This document shows, one piece after another, positions 23,929 through 35,779 of a stretch of 64,000 nt of DNA (position 1 is the stretch's first letter; every line of letters begins with the position of its first letter). The DNA is from Brachionus koreanus. Lineage: Eukaryota; Rotifera; Eurotatoria; Ploima; Brachionidae. The translations under genes were made by a program, and so were the position numbers. The stretch covers positions 1,237,461-1,301,460 of the forward strand of contig PJRA01000453.1 in NCBI GenBank assembly GCA_016987375.1, written 5' to 3'. The notes under the pieces were generated by a model, which was not told the DNA's origin, ran no database searches, and saw only the letters and a program-made list of their open reading frames with translations.

Positions 23929-24278
23929 NNNNNNNNNNNNNNNNNNNNNNNNNNNNNNNNNNNNNNNNNNNNNNNNNNNNNNNNNNNNNNNNNNNNNNNN
24001 NNNNNNNNNNNNNNNNNNNNNNNNNNNNNNNNNNNNNNNNNNNNNNNNNNNNNNNNNNNNNNNNNNNNNNNNNNNNNNNNNNNNNNNNNNNNNNNNNNNN
24101 NNNNNNNNNNNNNNNNNNNNNNNNNNNNNNNNNNNNNNNNNNNNNNNNNNNNNNNNNNNNNNNNNNNNNNNNNNNNNNNNNNNNNNNNNNNNNNNNNNNN
24201 NNNNNNNNNNNNNNNNNNNNNNNNNNNNNNNNNNNNNNNNNNNNNNNNNNNNNNNNNNNNNNNNNNNNNNNNNNNNNN
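23929..24278. other. Assembly gap (350 N)
   Basis: A run of 350 N. Translations crossing it have no meaning. Confidence 0.99.
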
Positions 24279-24860
24279 AAGAGAGAGAAGAAATAAAAAC
24301 ACTCTTTTGATTTTAAAAAGCTTTGATTTGAAAATTTTTGATTCTAAAAATTGCCTAAAATAACTAGCGGTTAAGTGGCCAGCTTTTAAATAGTTTCATA
24401 ATAGTCACGAATTGTTTAAGATCGTAATAATCTCAATAGTTTATTTTAATAGTCAGTATATTTAGGTTGTGTGAAGGGTTTAATCGAAACTCAAGTTTAT
24501 TATTGTTTTTTATTGAATATAATAAACCAAATAGAAAAAAAAATAAGGCAGAAAAAAAGAGCTTTTAGTTAATAAAAGGTTTTTTTTTTCCGCGATATTT
24601 TTTTTCCAATTTAATTGAGGGTGGAAACTTTTGCTTTTACTGCTCTCACCTAAAAGGTTTCCTTATACAATTTGTCACGCGCATATCAAATTTACAGTTT
24701 AAATATTTAAGTGAATTGGAAATTTTGTTTGAACAAAAAAGCCATAATTTTATCCTGGAAACATTGAAACCGTTCAAGTTCGCATTTTAACTAATAAATA
24801 TCCGAATATTTTTAATCTACGTTCATTTACCGTATTTTTTTGATTTTTTTTTCTGCTCAA
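24279..24860. promoter_or_regulatory. 5' region of the membrane-protein gene
   Basis: About 580 bases, somewhat richer in C/G around 24360-24700 (for example CCGCGATAT and TGTCACGCGCATATC) than most spacers here. This is consistent with a promoter and 5' UTR. No factor site is claimed. Confidence 0.4.
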
Positions 24861-25430
24861 ATGAATCGTAAAAAATCCAAACTGAACAATTGTCTAATGG
24901 CTTTGCTAACCATATGCTCGACTATTCATGGTCAGTTGCTACTCGATTCGGACCTAATGATCAAAGAGTTTGATCTAGACGAACAAGATTTGTTGTCGCC
25001 CGAAAAAGAAATAATCTACACAAGGGAAAAACGCTTTGATGACAACGATGTTGGCTCGGGAAGCTTTGATTTTACACCAATAGTTCAATCAAAGTTAAAT
25101 GGCTCAAATGTATTCAATGCCACTAGAGCAATTAATTTAGATTCAATAACATTAGTTGTAAACACAAATCAAGATTCAAAATTTCAAAGTGTGTTCACCA
25201 TAATTGCATCAGCCGTTGGTGGTGTCATAGCCATTGCATTAGTTATTGGTCTTATTCTTCTTGCTTACTATGTTAAGAAAAGATCGCCGGTCAATCCGAG
25301 TAGAGCGATACCGTCGGCGCCCCTACCACCTACTGGCGCTATACTTGCCTACGACAAAAACGAAACAAATGGCAAGAAAGGCCGAAGAATCAATGTTACA
25401 AATACGACAATGACCGAAATAGAGATTTGA
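24861..25430 (+). CDS. Single-pass membrane protein, syndecan-like proteoglycan candidate
   Basis: A single-exon 189-residue protein. A signal peptide spans about 1-24. The short acidic ectodomain has DDNDVGSGSFD at 60-70, a Ser-Gly pair in an acidic setting that is a classic glycosaminoglycan attachment signal. N-glycosylation sequons occur at NGS and NAT. One membrane helix with small residues (ASAVGGVIAIALVIGLILL) spans about 111-137, followed by KKR. The 52-residue cytosolic tail has a Pro-rich stretch and ends TEIEI, which could bind a class II PDZ domain. The layout resembles syndecan, but the tail lacks the conserved EFYA end, so the family is not certain. Start chosen at ATG 24861. 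Confidence 0.65.
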   Translation: MNRKKSKLNNCLMALLTICSTIHGQLLLDSDLMIKEFDLDEQDLLSPEKEIIYTREKRFDDNDVGSGSFDFTPIVQSKLNGSNVFNATRAINLDSITLVVNTNQDSKFQSVFTIIASAVGGVIAIALVIGLILLAYYVKKRSPVNPSRAIPSAPLPPTGAILAYDKNETNGKKGRRINVTNTTMTEIEI

Positions 25431-26440
25431 TCAATTGTTCATTTTTCTATATTCGATTCGAGCATCTTACTTATATATACAAAATTATTTGTTTCGGTGA
25501 GACAAATGAGAATTTATATTTAAATGTAAATAAAAATCAACCATGTTAACAAATTACAGCAATTTTTAAAATTAGCTTTAAAGCTATTTTATATTTAATT
25601 GATTGATTAATTTATTTATTTGTTTTATATTAACTTTATTTTGCTTCTTTTTTTTTTCAAATAAAATTTTATATTTTCTTTTTTTTTTTTTTTAAATAAA
25701 AAATATTTTATTTTTTTATTGTATAGTAGAAAAAATTTTTAAATAAAATTAAATATTAGAAAATAAATATTTTTTTGATTTTAAAATGCTTTACTTAATT
25801 GTTGAGTTTTAATATTTTTTGGATTAAAGATATTCCTAGAAATATACCACCATCTGTTCATTTTCAATTGACTTTTCAGTTGTTTGATCTTTTTGAAAAT
25901 AACCGCTGGTCAAATTAAAAATTAAATTCGTTAAGAAAAAAATCCCGAAAACATCTCTGTGGGTACTTTATAACAATAAATATTTTTTTTTATATTATAT
26001 TTTTTTAAGAAAAAAAAATCCAAAAAAAATTGTTTTTTTCTAGAATATAATATTTTCTAATAATTTCTGTTGCGATTCAAATCAAAACAGAGATGTTAAA
26101 AATTGGAAAATTTTTAGCCTAAACTGACTGGCTATTGAATTTTTCGGATTTCGGCTAGAATAACTAATTGAACTTTTCTCAATTATTTTGTGAATATGAC
26201 GAAACCTTTTCTAATTTAAAATTTAAATTTGCATTTGTAAGTCTTTGATTTTAATTCTAAAATTTACTTAAATTATTATCATTAAGCAAATAAATTGACA
26301 AGTTAAATTTGTAATTTTTTCAACATTTTTGAAAAAATTAAAAAAGAGCATTTAGCTTTGGTATCTAATTCATGTTATAATTTTTAATTTAAACTAAATT
26401 TAACAAAAAACCAAAACAATTAATTGATCATCTAATTAGA
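25431..26440. other. Intergenic, AT-rich
   Basis: About 1 kb with many poly(T) and poly(A) tracts. AATAAAAATC near 25530 may end the preceding transcript. No gene seen. Confidence 0.5.
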
Positions 26441-29013
26441 ATGTCTATTTTGAATCCTGCACTTTCAACTATTAAGAAAGTTTTTGACAATTTGAATTAC
26501 GATCCAGTGTTGGATAGTGATGCTGCCTTGAAGGTTCAATTTTTGATTTTTTATTTGTTGAAAAAATTTAATTTTAATCTAAACAATAAAAATATTAAAA
26601 GTCATGGATTTCAATTCATAACAATGGAACATTTGGTCCAATAATTAATGGTCAATGTCAAATTGAAGAAAATAAGAATATTTTTGATGTTAAAAATCCT
26701 TTTAATGGAAATGTTTTGGCCAAATTAGTCGATTGTGATAAAAGTTTAGTCAATAAAGCTTTAGATGCGTGTGCTAACTCGGCTAAACATTGGTCTTCAC
26801 TTGACCAAACTGTACGAGAAAAAATTGTATACAATATGGCACGAAATGTTCAAAAACATTTGAACATACTGGTTGCTTGTGAAAGTGTATGCTCTGGTCG
26901 AACTAGTCGAGAAGTAAAAGATTTAGACATGGCTCAAGTAGTCAAAACATTGTACTACTATGCTGGATCTTCGGCTCTTCTTAATTTACAAGAGTACAGT
27001 CCTGTTGGAACAGTGGCAATCTTTGGTTATTTTGATTCGTCTCTTTTATCTTTGGTAAACAAACTTGCTCCGGCACTTGTGTCGGGCAATACTTGTTTGA
27101 TTGTTCCGCATAATCTTAATCCTTTGAGTGCTTATATGTTAATTGACATAGCCGTAGAATCCGGTCTACCAAATGGAGTCATAAATCTAGTCACTTGTCA
27201 AAACAATCAGATTTACAATCTTGTTTCAAGTGATTCAAGAATTAATTGCATCTGCTTTGATGGAAAGACAAACACAGGTCAAGAATTAATTATGCAAAGT
27301 TCAATCAATCCATGGTCAAAAACGTTGCTTTCAGTCGAGGGAAAATCTTCTATGATTGTGTTTGAATCGGCCGATTTAGACAGTGCCATTGAGACGGTGG
27401 TCGACGGATGTTTTTATTCAAATGGACAACATAGATACTCGTTGAATAAAGTATTTGTTCAGGAAAATGTGTATGAAATTTTTTTGCGTAGATTAGAGAA
27501 TAGATTTAGTAAATTGAGACACGGCAATCACATGGACAAATGCAATGATATTGGTTTATTAATTGATTCAAAAGATGCAGAAAACTTTAAAAAAGCTTTG
27601 AATCAACAAACTAATGAATTTGGAGCTAAAGTAAAACAATTTTCCATTTTAGAGTCGAATAAAAGTGCTCAATTGGCTCCAGCAATAATTCAAAACACTT
27701 CATTGAATTCAGAAATTAATCTAAACGAAATAAATGGACCGTATGTGCAATTGATTCCGTTCCGTACTGTAAAAGAATCAGTTCAGTTGGTAAATACAAC
27801 ACGATTTGGCACAGCTGTTTGTTTGTATTCTCAAAATATAAGTCTTGTGATGGAAGTTGCCTATTTGCTTAATCACGCTACAATATGGATAAATAGTTTT
27901 CCGATTGAGCGTGGCGTACAAACTCGTAAACAGAGCGGAAATTATTCAATTAGTGGAATTAAAAGTTTGAAAAATTTTCTTCGTTTTAAATGGCAATCAA
28001 ACGAACATGTTAAACAAGAAACATTTGAAAACATTCAAAAAAATATCAAATCTTTTGGTTCACTGAGTGCTTGTTCAGCGATTCCTGTGGCAAACAATTT
28101 AACTCAAGACAAAACATACAAATTGTACATTGGTGGCAAACAGCAACGACCAGATACACAAAGTTCACGTGAAGTGAAAAATTTTAAAACTTTGACAGCA
28201 TATTGTCTGGTGCCAGATGCAAGCCGAAAAGATGTTAGAAATGCGGTCGAAGCGGCCAATTCAGCATTTGGTTCATGGTCCAAACGATCCAATTTTAACA
28301 AAGCACAAATTCTTTACTATTTTGCCGAAATATTCACTCAAAAATCACAAATATTTTTGGAAAAATTAAAACACCTAACTTCAAAATCAGATTTAGAATG
28401 TGAAAAAGAACTAACAATGTGTGCGAATGTTATTAATTATTTTGCAGGCATATGTGATAAATATGTTGGTAGATTGAATGACACTACTGAATATGGCTAC
28501 CTAATGGAAATAAATGAACCGCTTGGAGTTGTAGCTATTGTTTGTGGTCATGGTGCAAAATTTACACCTCTTCTAAGCTTTGTACAACATTTGGTCGGTG
28601 CAATTGCTCACGGTAATACCGTAGTAATGGTAGCCGATGAAAATATGCCAGTACCTTGTCTTGATCTATATGAAATATTTGATACATGCGACATGCCTGC
28701 TGGAGTTGTCAATATTTTAACAGGCAATAAGCATCATTTGACTAAACATTTAGCTGAACATCAACACGTTGCTTCTGTCTGGTATTTGTATGACCAAAAA
28801 GAAAATTCAAATGAATTAGTGGAAAGTGAATTGAACGCACTTCAATTTGTCAAGTATACGAGCAATTTTAGTTTGAAAAAGTATTGGTTTGTGCCTTCTG
28901 AAGTTCAACTTGATCAACACAGCTTGGACAAAGTTTATTTGAACGAAATTGGCTCTAATTCTACCCAATCGAAATATATTCATTTACCCATGGGAATTAT
29001 TTTTGCTAATTGA
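26441..29013 (+). CDS. ALDH16A1: ALDH16A1, double aldehyde-dehydrogenase pseudoenzyme
   Basis: Two exons, 26441-26533 and 26602-29013, encoding 834 residues (human 802). The N-terminus (VFDNLNYDPVLDSDAALK) and the C-terminus (IHLPMG) match ALDH16A1. The first domain is a complete ALDH fold and the second a truncated one (for example EPLGVVAIVCG, AHGNTVVMVADE and ILTGNKHHL). Where active ALDHs have L-E-L-G-G-K this protein has L-S-V-E-G-K, and where they have G-Q-x-C it has N-G-Q-H-R-Y. The general base and the catalytic Cys are therefore both missing from domain 1. Loss of the Cys is also seen in mammalian ALDH16A1. The partner of the human protein is maspardin; nothing in the window bears on that. 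Confidence 0.92.
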
Positions 29014-29718
29014 AATAATTAGGAAAAAATAAAACCTTTATCTATTTAGGTAAATTAAAAATAAATAAAAAATTGAAAAAAAAAACAAAATTTTCTCTAA
29101 TCTAATTTTCTCTCTAATTTAATCAATCATTTAAATTTTTGAACTGAAAATTTTCAATTTAATTCACATAATTCAAGCCAATGCTAGAAATAAAAATTGA
29201 GAATTAACTTTGAAAGTTTATTTTTAATAACTAAAAGCTAAAAGATTGGCCTAATAAATAGTTTTTCAAATTTTAGGTGATTTTTTTTGTCAATTTGTAA
29301 AACAAATTATCAATATCAATAAAAAAAAAAAGAATTTGGAAATTTAATCATGCACTTTTTTAAATTATTTACATTATTATAATATTAAAATATAAATTCG
29401 GAAAAAATATGCATATAATTTTTTTTTTCTATAATACATTTCATTTAATAAATTCCAATTACAAGCTATATTGCAACAAAAAAATATCTAGAAATTCTCC
29501 GTCAATTATCTATTATCATAATTTGGAAAGTCTTTTTGAAGAAGAAAATCCAGATTTATTATCCATACATTGAACAACTCAATTTCTGGTTTAAAAAAAT
29601 CCAAGTTTTTTATTAAATTTTGTTTTCATTTTTAATTTTTTCTAAAAAAAATCGTATAAAATTAATAGTAAAACAAAAACAAAAAAATAGTTATTTATTT
29701 AGATTTTCTAACCACATA
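29014..29718. other. Intergenic, AT-rich
   Basis: About 700 bases with no supported gene. A 55-codon frame at 29409-29573 was examined and not accepted. Confidence 0.5.
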
Positions 29719-30330
29719 ATGGGCTACGGAAATTTATCAATTGGAGCGGTTTCAATTACAACTTCGCTCTCAATCTATTTTGGACTAACTTACATGCTGA
29801 CTAATTATGGCTTTCGTTTCGACATTGGTTGGTATTTGACATCATTGACTCCTTATATGTGGGCTTGTATTGGAATTAGTTTGGCCATTTCATTGAGTGT
29901 AGTTGGCGCAGCCACTGGTATTTACTCGACTGGAGTTTCTATAGTCGGAGGTGGCGTTAAAGCTCCCAGAATTAGAACAAAAAATTTAGTTAGCATTATT
30001 TTTTGTGAAGCAGTGGCTATTTACGGTATTATAATGGCAATTGTGTTGTCGAACAACATTGAAAACAGCGTACTCGATTCAGTAATAAGCAAAAACTATA
30101 CAGCTGGATTTAAATTATTTGGCGCAGGCCTTACTGTTGGTTTATCTAATTTATTTTGTGGAATTGCTATTGGAGCTGTTGGCTCAGGAGCTGCTCTAGC
30201 CGACGCACAAAATTCATCATTGTTCGTCAAGATATTAATTGTGGAAATATTTGCCTCGGCTATTGGACTTTTCGGTCTGATTGTGTCAATACTCCAATCG
30301 TCTGGCGCTAGAATTAGCGACAAAAACTAA
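29719..30330 (+). CDS. ATP6V0B: V-ATPase V0 subunit c'' (21-kDa proteolipid), intronless copy
   Basis: An intronless 203-residue proteolipid with about five hydrophobic helices. The key segment [19 protein letters not shown] carries the buried Glu that shuttles protons in the c-ring (yeast Vma16 has the same FCE context). The second half repeats the fold with [20 protein letters not shown] and [24 protein letters not shown]. It is one of two adjacent genes for the same subunit; the other starts 352 bases downstream. The proton pump acidifies lysosomes and vesicles. Start taken at ATG 29719; the upstream open frame is low-complexity and unlike the family. Confidence 0.93.
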   Translation: MGYGNLSIGAVSITTSLSIYFGLTYMLTNYGFRFDIGWYLTSLTPYMWACIGISLAISLSVVGAATGIYSTGVSIVGGGVKAPRIRTKNLVSIIFCEAVAIYGIIMAIVLSNNIENSVLDSVISKNYTAGFKLFGAGLTVGLSNLFCGIAIGAVGSGAALADAQNSSLFVKILIVEIFASAIGLFGLIVSILQSSGARISDKN

Positions 30331-30682
30331 TCAATCAACTCTAAAATAAATTAAATTTTAAATATTTAGAAACTAACTTTATTTAAATTCCATTATTTAT
30401 AACAGAAATAATTAAAAAGCTACCGAGTCAATTAGCACCGCAGTCGTTCCTATTTATTTAATGAGAAGAAGAAATTTTTTGATTGTCTTAATTTCTATGT
30501 GATACTTAAATAAAATTTTATGTTTTAAAAAAATAAAAAAAATTTTTCTAATGTCTCATGACTTACTAATGATAAACGAAAAAAGATAGTATTCTATTTT
30601 TTTTTTTTTCATTTTATAATAATTATTATTTTAATTCTTAATTAAAGATACCAAGAAATCACACGATAAAGCATTCAAAGAA
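30331..30682. other. Spacer between the c'' pair
   Basis: 352 bases holding the 3' UTR of the first copy and the promoter of the second. No feature recognised. Confidence 0.5.
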
Positions 30683-31354
30683 ATGAAACTGCTTAATAAG
30701 TTTACGATCGGAGCTGGATCGGTCGCTTTGGCACTATTTATCTATGCCGGTTTAACTTATATGTTCACTGGTTACGGATTTAGATTTGATATAGGCTGGC
30801 TTTTGACATCACTTAATCCATATATGTGGGCAGGTCTAGGAGTTGCTGCTGCAGTCTCTCTTAGTGTGCTTGGTGCTGCTATTGGAATATATTCGATTGG
30901 TAGCTCGATCCTTGGCGGTGGTGTGAAAGCGCCACGAATTCGAACAAAAAACCTAGTCAGCATTGTTTTTTGTGAAGCAGCCGCCATTTATGGAATAATT
31001 ATGTCAGTCGTTATAAGTAATGGCATAAATAACCAAAGTATAACAACAAAAGAGACACTAATGTCTGATTACAGAGGTGGTTATCGTCTTTTTGGAGCAG
31101 GTCTTACAGTCGGATGGTCAAATTTATTTTGTGGAATAGCTCTTGGAGTCGTAGGCTCCGGAGCTGCTTTAGCCGATGCTCAAAATCCAACTTTATTTGT
31201 TAAAATTCTAATTGTCGAAATATTTGCATCAGCCATTGGACTTTTCGGTAAGAAAAAAAAAACAAAATTTTTCTAATTCTTTTTTGTTATTTATTTCAAA
31301 GGGCTTATTGTTTCAATTTTGATTTCGTCTGGAAGCAAAGTCGGCAAGTCATAA
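30683..31354 (+). CDS. ATP6V0B: V-ATPase V0 subunit c'', second tandem copy
   Basis: Two exons, 30683-31247 and 31302-31354, encoding 205 residues. Exon 1 stops after IGLFG and exon 2 adds [16 protein letters not shown]. The protein is very like the upstream copy, with the same [13 protein letters not shown] and [12 protein letters not shown] segments and therefore the same essential Glu. The two differ most in the N-terminus, the loop after helix 3 ([13 protein letters not shown] against [11 protein letters not shown]) and the tail. The single intron is absent from copy 1. Tandem duplication followed by intron loss, or a retrocopy landing nearby, would both explain this. Confidence 0.93.
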
Positions 31355-31459
31355 TAAATTTATTTTCTCAAAAAAATAAAAAAAATACATTTTTTTTATT
31401 AAAATTTTTTTAAAATCTTTTTTTTATTGATTAATTCTAGAACAAAATTAAAATAAAAA

Positions 31460-33479
31460 TTATTCTCTTTTTTTTAAAAAAATTTCAAGACCATTTTTTG
31501 GCCGTCTAACTATTGTTTCTTTTATATCCAATTGATCAGGAAAATTATTTGATGGCAAAAATTCAAAATCAATTAACAGTTTGCACAATGCGATTTTTAA
31601 TTCAAGTAGAGCAAATTTCATTCCCAAACAGTATCTTGGTCCGTTGCCAAATGCCATAAATGCTAATGGATTTCTTTTAGTTTCATGTCGCCTGGGATAG
31701 AACACATTTGGATCAACTGGACCCCAAAATTCAGCATCAAAATGTAAACTCATTACATCGACTGATACGACAAGATCTTTTGGTATTTCAATACCTTTAA
31801 CCCATGTTGTTTTGGTGCATCGTCTATTTACAGCTCTTTTATTGTTTAAATATAAATTTTAAATTATTTTAAAATTTTTTTTCCATATTCATATATTTTT
31901 TAGAAAAATCTTACGGATTGGCAATTGGATAGAATCTAAGAACTTCTTTAATAAAAAAATCTAAATAGTCTATTTTTTGTACTTTTTCCGAGTCAATTTC
32001 CTCAATTGAATTAAAATTAGATTTAATTAAATGATAGATTTTTTTTTGTTCTTCCTGATATTTGACTAGAACAAAGCAAGCATAAGTTAGTGCAGAACTT
32101 GTTGTTTCATATCCTGCAAGCATAAAAGATATTAGGTTTAATTTGATTCCCTTGGTTAGAACAAAAAAATTAATAAATAAATAGATTTTTTTCTTTAAAT
32201 TTATCAAAATAATTACATTAGTTGAGAGTTTTTTTTCAAGGGGTATGTTGCTGAAATCAGAGGCTAATTTGCTGTAATCAATTTGAGCCTCGGCATCAAT
32301 TAGCAACTGCAAAAAATCTTTTCTTTTGAATTGATTCGATTTTCTAATTTCAACAATTGTAAACAAATGATTCATAAACCAGTAAAGTGGATCGTATTTG
32401 GTAAAATCGATAAAACGATTAAAATATTTTTCGGACAAGAAAGCTAACTTTAAAATGATATCTTGAAATTCATGTAGATAATTTGTTATGAAGCTTATTG
32501 CATTTTGTTTTGCGAGAAACGAAAATATTGCCTCTGATCGTTTATTGTATTCGTTTTGAGGATTTTCTTGAATATTTGCATCAATTCCAAATGCACAACT
32601 CCAAATACTATCCATTGTAAATCTCTTGAAAAATCTTTTTAATTTAAAATTTTATTGTTTAATTACATTTTAATTTATAGTCTAATGAAAATAGTAATAA
32701 ACAATTACTCAGAAATTTCAATATTCTTATGTTTTTCTTTTTCTAAAATAGAATTTAACTTGTTTGTACAATCAATAAGCAAATAAGATAAATCTCTTAA
32801 TTTTGCTGATGAAAATGTTGGATTTACAATATTTCTAATTATTTTCCATCTTGAACCCGAGGCAGTAAAGAGCATATGGTCAAGCGTGTTGTCATCTCTA
32901 GAGCCAGGTACCCTCTTAATTTTGGAAATCTAATTTATTTTTATTTTTTGATTTTTTTTTTTTACTTTTCTTGCTGAGAAATTTCTCGATTGTTTAACAA
33001 ATACTTCTTGAATTATGTCTATATCGCTTGTGACCAATATAGGCAAATGTCCTTGATAGTAGCCATAAGTTTTGCCAAATTCTTTTGTCCATTTCATTAA
33101 TATCTCCGAATAATTCTTTAAAAAATATTTTTATTAATTTAAAACAAATGCTTAAAAAAATAAAATTGAATTACATTTTTAATGATTTGCAAATTGTTTC
33201 CATAAAAAAAAGAATATCTAGGAGTTTTGATACCTTTTCGCTTGAAAAACCTGTAAGAAAACCAAATTTTTCTTTTAATTATTAATGTAGAAAAAATTAA
33301 AATTTAGGATTTTATTTTGTTTTTTTATATTAAACTGACCCAATATAAAACAATGAAAATGCCAATGTAGAACTAGCGATTATTTTAAGCACAAATATTG
33401 GATTTTGTATAGTATAAATTAAATTAGCTCCTGTATCAATAATTTGATTAAAAATGTTTTTTAAAATTTTAAATTTCAT
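31460..33479 (-). CDS. Cytochrome P450, CYP3 clan
   Basis: Seven exons, 33479-33340, 33250-33175, 33115-32966, 32929-32709, 32634-32217, 32150-31915 and 31835-31460, phase-consistent and encoding 538 residues. An N-terminal membrane anchor (about 25-47) is followed by a basic hinge with GIKTP. Family marks are the CYP3-like FTMDSIWSCAFGIDA, the I-helix MLAGYETTSSA with the oxygen-binding Thr, KEVLRFYP (ExxR), FYPRR, and the haem loop FMAFGNGPRYCLG with the ligand Cys. It is a microsomal monooxygenase, probably for xenobiotics or lipids; the substrate cannot be told. The intron between exons 3 and 4 is only 36 nt. The gene lies 295 bases from a co-oriented acyltransferase. Confidence 0.9.
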
Positions 33480-33774
33480 TTTTGTTTTATTTTATGTTTA
33501 AAATTTAAATGCTTCACAGTCTCAAATTTATATAACACTTGACTTTTTACTTAAGATAAATAACTTATTTTCAAGAGTATTTGTCCTTAAAACTAAGGCA
33601 TAATCTATATAAATAAATATGAAATGACAAACTAGAAATTTAATATCTATTATTTTTGAAGAGAGTTCTTTCAAAAACAAAATAATTGAGATAAATTACA
33701 GATCCATTAAATCAACAGCAACTAAAACAAAAAAGAATATTTATTAAATATTTATTTTATTTTAAAGTTATATT

Positions 33775-35149
33775 TTAATATTTTTCTAAACTATTAAACA
33801 AATCTTTAAGTTTAGTGTCTAATGATTGTTGATTTGCCAAATGTCTCAAAATTAAAATTAAATTATTGAAAAATATTTGAGCCCATCTGTCATCTAAAGC
33901 TGGATAAGTATAAGAAAAATTAAATGTAAATTTTTGCATAAAAGTAAAAGCATGGCTCATTATTGCAGCAGTTCCAGGTGTTATATTATGGGCCGATCCA
34001 AGAAATCTTATATCTTTAATTTTGAAATTATTCAATTTTGACTCGTCCATTGAAATTACTCCCATTGAAGAGCTCATTACCGAAAATCCTTGAAATTTAA
34101 TTGAATTTTTTAGTTTTAGCCACCATTTTAAACCATAATTTTCGCTCAATAAACTTTTTATTTTTTCTGAATTTTCTTTAGCAAGAGGCCAGACAAAACT
34201 ATTAGCTATATTGACTTTTTGAGGCCAAATTAAAGCAGAAGATCCGCATACAATGTCCTGTGAAGAAACATTATTTAACAACGATCTCATATTACATGGA
34301 CATGAATTGACGAAAGTAATTTCCTCGTTTAATTTTTCTTTTGAATTAATTAAACAAAACATCATTGCTGTAGACAAAGCCGCTTGCACAGTTGAATTAT
34401 TTTTTCTACAATTAGAAATCAAATTTTGTGTTTCTTGCTCATCTAGTTGAAAAAATTTTGAATTTAAAAATGGCTTTGATTGATTTTGATCTTGATTTTG
34501 ACCATTCAATACCTGAACTGGTTCCATATAATCGTCAATGATAGGATCTTTTTTCAAATCTTCTAAATCATACGAATGATCATAACTGCCATGTATGTCT
34601 AGAAATTCTCTTGATTCAATATTTAAGTTAGACTTTTGGCCTAGAATTAAATCAAGATAAGCACAAAAGTCTCTTATGGCTTGAAAAAGACCCGGGCCAT
34701 CAATGCCTTTTTAAAATTTTAATAACACAATTATTTTATAAAAGGACAATTAAATTACCCGAATGATTTACATTGATATAAAGTTGATGATCGTTCTCAA
34801 AAGAATATAATTCTAAGAAAAAAACTGATCTTGAGCTATCTCTGAATTTTGAACCAAAATTAATTAGTCTTGATTGCCATTCATTCAATTCAGTTTTACT
34901 ATTTAAATCAAATTTTTCTAAATAAATCGACTCAATTTCACTTTGTGTTGTCATTTCAACAAATTGAAGTGATTTGGTCTCGCTATTTGTTTCTATTTTC
35001 ATTCGAAAATAAGGATGACGCTTTTTTACCATTCTAAAGGCTTCTTTTACTGCATTAGCACATAAAATTTTGCACTCAATGTGAACCATTAGGTTGATAT
35101 TTGAAGGCGAACAAATAAGCTCGTATAATCTTAAATCTCTTTTTGCCAT
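33775..35149 (-). CDS. HxxxD-type acyltransferase / condensation-domain protein
   Basis: Two exons, 35149-34759 and 34706-33775, encoding 440 residues. The split motif NHSGIDGPG puts the catalytic His at 129 and the Asp at 133 (HxxxDG), as in condensation domains, alcohol acetyltransferases and PapA5-like enzymes. The C-terminal half has MSSSMGVIS, resembling the conserved N/S-x-x-G turn, and FNFSYTYPALDDRWAQIFFNNLI, typical of the second lobe. The enzyme probably transfers an acyl group from CoA to an alcohol or amine; the substrate is unknown. No carrier-protein or adenylation domain is present. It is co-oriented with the P450 downstream. Stand-alone HxxxD enzymes are patchy in animals, so horizontal origin is possible but untested. 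Confidence 0.75.
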
Positions 35150-35779
35150 TTTGAAATTTTTTATTTTCTTTTTTCTTACAAAAATTCTACTCTATTTTTT
35201 TCTTTTAAATATGTTGGTGTAATTTCTCCATATTGAGTAACAATGAATAAATTATCTAATTAGACAAAAATATCTTGTTATTTATTTATAGATTTAGCTA
35301 GAAATAAAGTTTTTTTTCAAACGACATTTATTTTTAAAGTTCATGATACTATTCAAAATTAAAAAAAATATTTTTATAGATAATTTCTAGTATTCAAAAA
35401 TAAAAAAAAGAAATTTACTGTCAAACCCTATAAAAAAGAGTAATAATCCTATTAGGAAAGTGATAAATTTATTAGTTTTTGTACTAACAAAACAAACGGC
35501 TTTTTTTATAGTTAACTAAAAATAACTTTAATAATAAATTTTCTAAAAAAAAATATTTATATTTTATTTTATACAGATAAATAAAATATCAATTAAATTT
35601 TAATATATAAATTTTAATAATAACAAAACAAACCCTGTATTTTTCATAGAGGCGTTAATAGTTTCCATGGTAATTAAATTTTATGATTTTTTTTAAAACT
35701 TAAATTTGTTATTAAATAGAGTTTTTATTATTCTTAAAATATTTAATTTATTCGTTTAAGTTTAGTTGTTTTGTAAAAG
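35150..35779. promoter_or_regulatory. Divergent promoter region, acyltransferase / CFAP144
   Basis: 630 bases between two genes that point away from each other. The CFAP144 side contains the X-box at 35661-35674. The remainder is A/T tracts. Confidence 0.5.
35661..35674 (+). promoter_or_regulatory. RFX X-box upstream of CFAP144
   Basis: GTTTCCATGGTAAT fits 13 of 14 positions of the nematode X-box consensus RYYNYYATRRNRAC. It ends 105 bases before the CFAP144 start codon. Position and context match known X-boxes of ciliary genes. Confidence 0.68.

Noticed and set aside
23840..24310. Long frames through the N run, and likewise at 43569-44141
   Set aside because: Most of their length is unknown bases, so the frames are artefacts of the gaps.
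29409..29573. A 55-codon ATG frame ending NLESLFEEENPDLLSIH
   Set aside because: The C-terminal residues look protein-like, but the start is encoded by a poly-T tract and there is no supporting family or splice context.
31500..32620. Reading the P450 fragments as a broken pseudogene
   Set aside because: All seven exons join in phase with GT-AG ends, and every P450 motif including the haem Cys is intact.
33085..33285. A 66-codon plus-strand frame
   Set aside because: It overlaps exons 2 and 3 of the P450 on the other strand and is a shadow of them.
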